Under the pieces are notes generated by a model. It was not told where the DNA came from, made no database searches, and worked only from the letters and a program-made list of their open reading frames with translations. Position numbers and translations under genes: made by a program. Positions 6,019-11,848 of a stretch of DNA of 14,779 nt are shown piece after piece; position 1 is the first letter of the stretch, and each line of letters opens with the position of its first letter. Where the stretch lies: the NCBI GenBank assembly GCA_030064795.1, contig JASJEI010000292.1, positions 1 to 14,779 on the forward strand. Direction: 5' to 3'. The DNA comes from Pleurocapsa sp. MO_226.B13 (GTDB taxonomy: Bacteria; Cyanobacteriota; Cyanobacteriia; Cyanobacteriales; Xenococcaceae).

Positions 6019-7288
6019 ATCTTGCTCCCCTTCTACCCGAAGATAGGTTGCGCCACTTATCTACAACAAAGTTGCCCGACAGTACGACTTGAGAGCCAAT
6101 TTCTTGCTTTTCGCGAGTCCCGCGATACGTTTCTTCTCCTCGGTTACAGATTTCCTGACCTGAGGCTATATCTCGATCGACAACATAACCACATTCATTA
6201 CACTCGCTCAGTCGAATGCTTAGATCTTTTCTGACTTCGACGCGACAATTAGGGCAGGTTTGACTTGTGCCGCGATGGTCTACCCGACCAACAAAGACAT
6301 CTCTTTTTTTAGCCACATACTCTAATACGTCTCTTTGCTTGCCAAAAGCAGCATCAATTGAGTGTTTGCCCAAAAATCCTTTTGCCATGATGCTAAAGTC
6401 ACAATCTTCTACATAGATCGTATCTGCCATGTCGCAAAGCTTATGGGCTAGTTTGAATTGATAGTCAGTCCGTTTGAACGCTATATGGTTATGTTGTTTA
6501 GCTACTTTAATCCGAGCTTTCTCGTAGTTTTTACCTTGCTTCATCTTTTTTGACAGACGCTTTTGTAGCACTTTCAGCCGACTTTTTGCTGTCTTGAAAA
6601 ACTTAGGTCTGGATTCGATATATCCGTCGCTTGTTGCCACATAGGACAGCAACCCGACATCCACACCAATAGCGTGACCGTGAGGCACAGGACTAGGAAG
6701 CTCAATGTCTGATTCTATAGTGATCACTGCAAACCAACCTACCGCTTTCTTTACTACCCTGACTTGCTTGATAACAAACCGATCTGGAATAGGTCTATGC
6801 AAATTAATTCTTACTTTTCCCAATTTGGGCAGTTGAATTTGCCAAATCCCCCCTTTTATTCCCCCCTTATCAAGGGGGGCTAGGGGGGATCGTTTGAACT
6901 GAGGGAATAACATCGACTTCATTTGTCCGTACTTTTTGAAGCGCGGAAAGCCGTATCCTCTAGCTCTGAAAGAATCCCAGCTATCGTGCAGTCGTCTTAT
7001 ATTCGTTTGCAATACCTGAGACGGCACTCTTTTTAGTCGTGGAAATTTTTTCTTTGCTTTGGGTAAGTTGTTCTGTTGTTGGTGGTAGCTAGGAAACGGA
7101 TAATTCGCAGTCATGATATATTCTGATTCCAAACTACACCTGTCGATTGGACATTTGCGAGACGCAATCCAATCTTTCAGTTCTCGCAGTGCATAGTTAT
7201 AAGACACGCGGCAAGTTTCCAACCACTCATCAAGTAGTTCGATTTGCTGTGTGTCTGGATATATGCGGTAGCGGTAATTTAGAATCAT
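5981..7288 (-). CDS. tnpB: TnpB, RNA-guided DNA endonuclease of IS200/IS605-type element
   Basis: A 435-residue protein. The N-terminal helix-turn-helix/wedge region (MILNYRYRIYPDTQQIELL..., CRVSYNYALRE) leads to FPRFKKYGQMKSMLFPQFK and LPKLGKVRINLHRPIP. The RuvC-like nuclease has GVDVGL (Asp210), IYVEDCDF (Glu294) and a C-terminal VVDRDIASG (Asp371/373). The zinc finger is CPNC (345/348) and CNEC (363/366). All expected catalytic and zinc positions are present, so the enzyme may be active as an omega-RNA-guided nuclease, as shown for ISDra2 TnpB. Length is slightly above the usual 370-420, partly because of a repeat-derived insert at residues 134-147 (SPLAPLDKGGIKGG). The C-terminal 50 residues overlap the putative guide RNA and are probably unconstrained as protein. 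The ATG at 7288 gives the standard N-terminus. Confidence 0.93.
   Translation of the reverse strand: MILNYRYRIYPDTQQIELLDEWLETCRVSYNYALRELKDWIASRKCPIDRCSLESEYIMTANYPFPSYHQQQNNLPKAKKKFPRLKRVPSQVLQTNIRRLHDSWDSFRARGYGFPRFKKYGQMKSMLFPQFKRSPLAPLDKGGIKGGIWQIQLPKLGKVRINLHRPIPDRFVIKQVRVVKKAVGWFAVITIESDIELPSPVPHGHAIGVDVGLLSYVATSDGYIESRPKFFKTAKSRLKVLQKRLSKKMKQGKNYEKARIKVAKQHNHIAFKRTDYQFKLAHKLCDMADTIYVEDCDFSIMAKGFLGKHSIDAAFGKQRDVLEYVAKKRDVFVGRVDHRGTSQTCPNCRVEVRKDLSIRLSECNECGYVVDRDIASGQEICNRGEETYRGTREKQEIGSQVVLSGNFVVDKWRNLSSGRRGARSISDNGSPLSIA
6846..6892. repeat. Palindromic C/G-tract repeat inserted in frame in tnpB
   Basis: Blocks of CCCCCC at 6848-6853 and 6861-6866 and of GGGGGG at 6874-6879 and 6883-6888 form an imperfect palindrome centred on CTTATCAAG. 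It encodes SPLAPLDKGGIKGG in tnpB. This repeat and its peptide are familiar as dispersed elements in many cyanobacterial genomes; relatives of TnpB lack it at this spot as far as I recall. Confidence 0.75.
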
Positions 7289-7336
7289 GAGTTTATTCTA
7301 CCACAGCAAAATACAAATGGTAGATTGTATATCTAC

Positions 7337-7424
7337 GAGGCATCGAGCCTCTTGATATACTTGAGGGGTGCGTGTATCCCGACGCTCAATTAAAGATTAG
7401 AGCGCGGGACTTACAGCCCCTCAA
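7337..7424. repeat. Left-end hairpins of the tnpB element
   Basis: The first hairpin is GAGGC-atcga-GCCTC (7337-7351). The second is compound: an outer stem TTGAGGGG/CCCCTCAA (7361-7368 with 7417-7424) encloses an inner 10-bp stem TCCCG-a-CGCTC/GAGCGCGGGA (7377-7387 with 7400-7409) with one bulged A. A single-strand transposase would recognise such structures. They lie 50-140 bp upstream of the tnpB start. Confidence 0.6.
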
Positions 7425-7440
7425 ACTCCCCAGTAGTTAA

Positions 7441-7486
7441 AAAGCTCTTACATTATTTTATATTATATTACAAAGCTCTTATATTA
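7441..7486. repeat. 15-bp direct repeat just outside the tnpB element
   Basis: AAAGCTCTTACATTA (7441-7455) and AAAGCTCTTATATTA (7472-7486) differ at one base and are separated by an AT-rich spacer. The rest of 7425-7578 contains nothing recognisable, apart from an open stretch in frame beyond the stop of the TPR relic (to TGA at 7495-7497). Confidence 0.45.
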
Positions 7487-8134
7487 GGCGTTGTTCAAAA
7501 CAGAGATACACTTTGAGAAAAAATTACCAATTCTAAGCGAGCGTTGGTTTTAATGATGTTGCCAACACGATCTAGCCATTAAATAACCTTAGTAGATTGT
7601 AAAGTTTTTTCTCCAGGAAGTTTACTTGAAATATAGATATTGTAGTACAGCAACTTATAATAAGCTTTGCCATCGCCAAGATTAATTGCGATTCCGCGAT
7701 CGTATCTTGCTTTGGCTTCATTCCATTGTTGCAGTTTTATGTAGGCAAATCCCAGATTGAAATAGGCTCGATCGTTTTCTGGAATAATTTCAATACTCGT
7801 TCAAAATCTTCGATGGCATCAGTCCAATTCTCTTGTTTTAAATAGACAATGCCACGATTAAAATAAGCTTGATGGTAATTAGCCCTGAGTTCGATCGCCA
7901 GCTCGTAATCAGCTAGGGCTTTGTCCCATTGGTTGCGAAGATTATAAATACTAGCGCGATTAAAATAAGCTCGTCCACTTATCTTGGGATCGAGTTCGAT
8001 GGCTCGATTGTGGTCTTTCAACGCCAGATCCCATTTAGACTGACTTAGATAAATAGTACCTCGATTGAGATATGCCGTGGCATTTTCGGGGTTAAAAGCG
8101 ATCGCTTTAGTATAGTTTTCGATCGCTTCATCTA

Positions 8135-8246
8135 GTGCCGCTACGCGGAACTCAGAACTCAGAACTCAGAACTCAGAACTCAGAAGTATTGATTGGTAAG
8201 GCTTTGAATATTTCGTCACTGGTGGGTTATTTCCGCCGCGCTGTAC
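8135..8246. mobile_element. 112-bp IS630-like MITE inserted at TA in the TPR gene
   Basis: The element is bounded by TA on both sides (8133-8134 and 8247-8248). The right end (8219-8246) matches the 28-bp inverted repeat of the IS630 element at 2775 at 23 of 28 positions by my alignment. The left end (GTGCCGCTACGCGGAA) is a weaker match sharing GTGC, GCT and GCGGAA. Excising it with one TA restores an open TPR frame. The interior is mostly tandem GAACTCA heptamers and has no ORF. Confidence 0.65.
8148..8182. repeat. Five tandem GAACTCA heptamers
   Basis: Five exact copies of GAACTCA run from 8148 to 8182, followed by a partial copy. Heptamer tandem arrays of this kind (STRR) are a known feature of cyanobacterial genomes. 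It lies inside the MITE. Confidence 0.9.
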
Positions 8247-8295
8247 TAGATTGAAATCTTCGTTTCTGTTTTCTGCTTTCTTCCTTCTTTAAAAA

Positions 8296-11049
8296 CTATT
8301 GCCAATTACCAACTAAGATAAATGGAGCCCAAAAATGGGGATGTTTGAATTTGTCGTCATTGAGTAATTTAAGTTGTGCTTTTTGTAAAGCTTCGGCTTT
8401 ATTGGCTTTAGTTGTACCTATTAGTTTTAATTGTTGGTAAAAATGTTCCATAATTTTAGCAGTACTTGGATCTACAACCGACCATAATGTAGCTAGAGTA
8501 CTTCTCGCACCTGCTTGTACTGCTACCCCTGCTAATCCTAGAGTAGCTCGCGGATCGCCACTGGCTGTTTCACAAGCACTCAGGACTAGTAGTTCGATAT
8601 CATTTTTACGATTAAAGGTATCGTCCCGCAGTAAATCGTCTAACTCTTTAATATTAATAGGACCATCCCAAGAAAGAATGAAGGTATCTTCAGCTTTTGA
8701 GCTAAATTGGGCATGAGTAGCCAGATGAATAATAGGCGAACCAGAAGTGGTAATATTTTGCTTGAGAGTTTTCTTCTTAAATTGGCTATTAAGTAGATAT
8801 TCCTTTGTCAGTCCGATTTTTTGTATAGTCTTTAACTCTACTTCCACCCCAGGTAGGGGAGCTAAGTTATTTTGGTTTTCACTTAAACCTGCGGCGATCG
8901 CGTTGAGTTCAATTGCAGTTAGAGGTTTGGGTTCTAATAGCTGCAAACCAGGTGTTAAAGCCAAAGCATATTTTTCTACTAAATACTGATTTCCGTCATG
9001 TAACACTGACATGGGAATATTGCGTAAGTCGCCATCGAGAACAAAAGCAATGGTTTGAATTTTATTGTCAGTTAATTCTGTTTCAAAAGGGCGAATTAAC
9101 CAATCGTATACCTGTTGATATTGAGGTAAATTATTTTCTACTAAACTTTGAGCTGAAAGAAGGGAACTTTTAATGGTATTTACAACTTCGCTTATTTCTG
9201 CTTGAGTTTTTTCCAGACTATAAAGTCTAATTCGATTCAGATCGGAGTCTTTTTTTGGCAAGCTTAATAATACCTCTAATTTATTAGATAGAACGATAGG
9301 ATAGATAACGGCAGCGTTGGGATCGATCGCATCGATTTGCTGAGGTTTGCCATCAATACAGGCTTCGCGGAAGAAGTTATTTAATTGTGCTAATTGCAGT
9401 GATTCAATGACATCTCGTGCTTGAATCAGTTTAGCCGTACTTTCTTGTTTATTTCCTGCTCGTTCGAGTTGTTGAGCGTATTCTAAATCTAATTCTACTA
9501 ATTGACGATACACTGGTTCGACTGCATCGCGGAAGGAAAACTGTACTTCGGGATTGATGATGGCAATGTCACCTCGTAGAGATTGAAGATAATTAAAAGC
9601 TTTGGTATATGAAGCGATCGCCTTTTCGAGATCTCCCTGAAGCTTTTGAATGCGCCCTAGTTGCCAAAAGTATTGATAGGCAACATCAGCAGCATCTACA
9701 CTAGATGTTAGTGCGATCGCGCTGTTGGTATAGGTTTGGGCAATGGATAATTCTCCTGTTAGTTCGTATAGTCTGCCCAGATTGCCCAAAGCATAAGCTT
9801 CGCTGCGTTTGTCTCCCAAGTTACGGGCGTTTTGAACGGCATTAGTTAAAAGGAGATCGAGTTGGCTGACGTTAGGAATTGGAATATCTTCGGGTGGTTG
9901 GGGATTATCCCGATCTAATAGTTCGATTAAGATGTGTGCGAAGTTAATTTGGGCGTAAACGCGATCGCGACTATGGGGCAAGTTATCGATTTGGCTTAGG
10001 ATTTCTTGCCATAATGGTGCTGCATCCGACCATTTTTTCCTTTCGATTAATAAACTGAGTCGATTTAGTTTTGCTTGCTGTTGAGTAGTTACATCGGTGG
10101 ATATGCTAAGGACGCGATCGTAAAGATTGAGTGCTTGTTGTTGGTATTCTCGTCTTTTAAATATATCTACTTCCTCGGCTGCTAATGCCCGAGCGGTATT
10201 GCCCAGACTGAGAGAAGCAACGGCTATTTCTTGGGGAAATTTAAGTTGTTCGGCTATGGTTAAACTGGTTTCTAATACCTGTCGCGATCGCTCTGGTTGC
10301 CCGATAACTAATAATACGTCACCCAAGTTTCTTAAAGCTAAAGCTGTATTTAAAGTAGGTTTGGTCGCAATGTTCGTTAATTTTTGCTTTAATTGTGCTG
10401 TAGTTAATTGCTCTAATTGTTCGCAGTTAACAATGTTTTCGATAGTTAGGGATGCTAATATTTTCTGGCAAGCACGAGGATATAACCCCAAATCTTGTAA
10501 TGCTTGGGCTTGATTGAGATTATTTTGGGTTAATGCTGTCGAATTGTCTAGTTGTTGATAAATAGCTGCTGCTTGCTGCCAAGTATCGATTGCTGCTGCG
10601 GCTTGCCCTGTTTCCCGATATAATTTGCCTTGAATGTCTAGAGTTTGTGCCAACAATAAACTATTTTCTGGTTGAGAATTCAATAATTTCAAACTAGCTT
10701 GAATGGTATTATTGGCATCTTGCCATTGTCCCAATTGTTGATAAGTCAGAGATAAATTACTTAAAGCCATTACTTGATTTAAACTATCTCCAGATTTACT
10801 AAAACCCTTGGCTGCTGCATCCCATAGAGGTAGTGCTTGGTTATAATCTTGGTTTTGATAGAGTTTTTGAGCTTGAGTAACTAGCTGATTAGGTGAAACT
10901 TGAGCTCGAACAATAGGAATTGGCTGGGTTATTTCTGCAACAACGGGCGGAATAATTGTCGCCAGAATAAACAATACAACTAACAAGAAAATAGATGGTT
11001 TTTTAATTCTTTTACTCATGATTTGCAAGATGCGATCGCGCACCCCCAT
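8296..11049 (-). CDS. Exported TPR-CHAT domain protein (caspase-like peptidase family)
   Basis: A 917-residue protein. Met1 at 11049 gives an 11-residue lead before MSKRIKKPSIFLLVVLFILA (Met12, start at 11016), which looks like the true start of a signal peptide or membrane anchor (hydrophobic to about residue 38, PPVVA). Residues 50-540 are TPR-like repeats (for example LVTQAQKLYQNQDYNQALPL and AYALGNLGRLYELTGELSIA). The C-terminal CHAT domain (about 620-917) has the His of IIHLATHAQF (His779) and the Cys of LSACETASGD (Cys826), the caspase-clan dyad, then GLAGVAVQAGARSTLATLWS and the usual end HFWAPFILVGNWQ. CHAT proteins are cysteine peptidases in characterised cases; here the substrate is unknown. 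The signal peptide puts it outside the cytoplasm. It lies downstream of an adhesin and vapBC on the same strand, separated by 142 bp, so it may have its own promoter. Confidence 0.92.
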   Translation of the reverse strand: MGVRDRILQIMSKRIKKPSIFLLVVLFILATIIPPVVAEITQPIPIVRAQVSPNQLVTQAQKLYQNQDYNQALPLWDAAAKGFSKSGDSLNQVMALSNLSLTYQQLGQWQDANNTIQASLKLLNSQPENSLLLAQTLDIQGKLYRETGQAAAAIDTWQQAAAIYQQLDNSTALTQNNLNQAQALQDLGLYPRACQKILASLTIENIVNCEQLEQLTTAQLKQKLTNIATKPTLNTALALRNLGDVLLVIGQPERSRQVLETSLTIAEQLKFPQEIAVASLSLGNTARALAAEEVDIFKRREYQQQALNLYDRVLSISTDVTTQQQAKLNRLSLLIERKKWSDAAPLWQEILSQIDNLPHSRDRVYAQINFAHILIELLDRDNPQPPEDIPIPNVSQLDLLLTNAVQNARNLGDKRSEAYALGNLGRLYELTGELSIAQTYTNSAIALTSSVDAADVAYQYFWQLGRIQKLQGDLEKAIASYTKAFNYLQSLRGDIAIINPEVQFSFRDAVEPVYRQLVELDLEYAQQLERAGNKQESTAKLIQARDVIESLQLAQLNNFFREACIDGKPQQIDAIDPNAAVIYPIVLSNKLEVLLSLPKKDSDLNRIRLYSLEKTQAEISEVVNTIKSSLLSAQSLVENNLPQYQQVYDWLIRPFETELTDNKIQTIAFVLDGDLRNIPMSVLHDGNQYLVEKYALALTPGLQLLEPKPLTAIELNAIAAGLSENQNNLAPLPGVEVELKTIQKIGLTKEYLLNSQFKKKTLKQNITTSGSPIIHLATHAQFSSKAEDTFILSWDGPINIKELDDLLRDDTFNRKNDIELLVLSACETASGDPRATLGLAGVAVQAGARSTLATLWSVVDPSTAKIMEHFYQQLKLIGTTKANKAEALQKAQLKLLNDDKFKHPHFWAPFILVGNWQ

Positions 11050-11191
11050 AACTTTTAGAAGGCTATATGTCTTAAATTTTATTAATGATTTTTTTCTATT
11101 ATTTTAGAATTGGAGTTTATAATTTTCGCGATTGTTAATTATTGATAGTTGGCAACTAATTATTAATATCAATATATAGAGATTTAATTGG

Positions 11192-11590
11192 TTATGAAGT
11201 TAATCGAACTTGATTGAGGGGAGTTCCTAGAGCGATCGCTTCAAAGTCTTTATCGATGTGGAGTAGTAACAACCCATGTTCGATAGCAGAAGCAGCAATA
11301 CAACAATCAATAGTATTGCGAACTGTAATTCCTTGGCGACGTAGATCGTAATAGATTCGGGCAGCAGCCGTCCATGATTCTACACTAGGCTCGATATAAT
11401 CTTGAACTTCCAAATAACTATTTAGAGTTGACCATTCTTGGTCATCGAGACAACCCTGTAAAAGTTCGGTTTGAGTAAATCGAGACAAATAATAATCTCT
11501 GCCGTCAATAGCTTTAATCAAAGTTTGTCTAAAATTATCGGAATTTTTCCGAAATAGCTTAACCCAAACCGAGGTGTCAATTAACAACAT
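11192..11590 (-). CDS. vapC: VapC-type PIN-domain toxin
   Basis: A 132-residue PIN-domain ribonuclease. The acidic metal-binding residues are present: MLLIDTSVW (Asp5), TQTELLQG (Glu42), NTIDCCIAA (Asp95) and LLHIDKDFE (Asp113, Asp115). PIN toxins of the VapC family cleave RNA, often tRNA or rRNA, in a Mg2+-dependent way and are held inactive by the cognate antitoxin. Its ATG follows the antitoxin stop by only 2 bases, so translation is probably coupled. Usual length for the family. The RNA target cannot be predicted. Confidence 0.9.
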   Translation of the reverse strand: MLLIDTSVWVKLFRKNSDNFRQTLIKAIDGRDYYLSRFTQTELLQGCLDDQEWSTLNSYLEVQDYIEPSVESWTAAARIYYDLRRQGITVRNTIDCCIAASAIEHGLLLLHIDKDFEAIALGTPLNQVRLTS

Positions 11591-11592
11591 CG

Positions 11593-11790
11593 TTAATTTC
11601 CTCGCAAGGACTTATAATCGTATCCTTCATGAAATTGGATTTTTCCGCTTAACTCCAAAAGGTCTTTTTTCTTCTTGGCTTTGATAAATTCTTGCAAAGC
11701 TAAATGAACCAATTCTTTTTTAGTTCTGACGTTGGCTAAACGAAAGGCTTCTTCCATTAACTTGTCATCAATGTCAATGTTAGTTCTCAT
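11593..11790 (-). CDS. vapB: VapB-type antitoxin
   Basis: A 65-residue protein with an N-terminal ribbon-helix-helix-like region (MRTNIDIDDKLMEEAFRLAN, then VRTKKELVHLALQEFIK), the usual form of VapB antitoxins paired with PIN toxins. The C-terminal tail (LSGKIQFHEGYDYKSLRGN) would wrap around the toxin. It is the first gene of a two-gene operon with vapC. An 18-bp palindrome 16 bp upstream of the start is a likely autoregulatory operator. The gene begins 58 bp after the stop of the adhesin gene on the same strand. Confidence 0.88.
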   Translation of the reverse strand: MRTNIDIDDKLMEEAFRLANVRTKKELVHLALQEFIKAKKKKDLLELSGKIQFHEGYDYKSLRGN

Positions 11791-11805
11791 TGTTTGGTTA
11801 CTTCG

Positions 11806-11823
11806 TGTGTATATAAATACACA
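11806..11823. promoter_or_regulatory. Palindromic operator candidate of vapBC
   Basis: TGTGTAT-ataa-ATACACA is a perfect 7-bp inverted repeat lying between the adhesin stop and the vapB ATG. On the minus strand a TACAAT sequence sits directly next to it as a possible -10. A ribbon-helix-helix antitoxin would be expected to bind such a site; this is inferred. Confidence 0.55.
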
Positions 11824-11848
11824 TTGTACACTATTTAATATTTAGATT

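Larger units (their letters stand above)
5960..7430 (-). mobile_element. TnpB-only IS200/IS605-type element
   Basis: One tnpB gene is flanked by strong subterminal hairpins: 5967-6018 at the 3' (right) side and 7337-7424 at the 5' (left) side. This is the organisation of IS200/IS605-family elements, which move as single strands recognised through end hairpins rather than inverted repeats. There is no tnpA (Y1 transposase) in the window, so it would need one in trans. Exact ends are estimates because these elements make no target duplication. Confidence 0.65.
7579..8285 (-). pseudogene. TPR-repeat protein, broken by a frameshift and a MITE
   Basis: Consecutive tetratricopeptide repeats are read on the minus strand: LDEAIENYTKAIAFNP, then AYLNRGTIYLSQSKWDLALK, AYFNRASIYNLRNQWDKALA and AYFNRGIVYLKQENWTDAIE. 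At about 7790-7794 one base is missing: the original frame stops at 7737, while the shifted frame continues IIPENDRAYFNLGFAYIKLQ and QWNEAKARYDRGIAI, then ...EKTLQSTKVI, stop 7579-7581. Upstream, a 112-bp MITE (8135-8246) interrupts the gene; removing it with one TA joins the frame to EDFNLDEAIENY. No start codon is found before the in-frame stop next to the CHAT gene, so the 5' end is lost. The relic lies immediately downstream of, and co-oriented with, the CHAT gene, suggesting a former operon partner. A scaffold role would be typical of TPR proteins; no specific function can be given. Confidence 0.75.

Noticed and set aside
5796..6234. Frames 5796-5978 (minus) and 6022-6234 (plus) near the tnpB 3' end
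   Set aside because: The first is antisense to the small membrane ORF and the intergenic region; the second is antisense to tnpB and its hairpins. No features support them.
7337..7424. Compound hairpin considered as a rho-independent terminator
   Set aside because: No T-tract follows on either strand, and the position upstream of tnpB fits a transposon end better.
7495..7578. Open frame continuing past the TPR stop (LDRVGNIIKTNARLELVIF)
   Set aside because: It lies after a stop codon, is short and matches no family I recognise; likely chance.
8148..8182. GAACTCA repeats considered as a CRISPR array
   Set aside because: Seven-base units with no spacers and no cas genes; these are simple tandem heptamers.
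8747..10513. Plus-strand frames opposite the CHAT gene
   Set aside because: They are shadows of a complete, well-conserved TPR-CHAT frame.
11050..11191. AT-rich gap between vapC and CHAT searched for a promoter
   Set aside because: Several AT-rich hexamers exist but no -35/-10 pair with good spacing stands out, so none was annotated.
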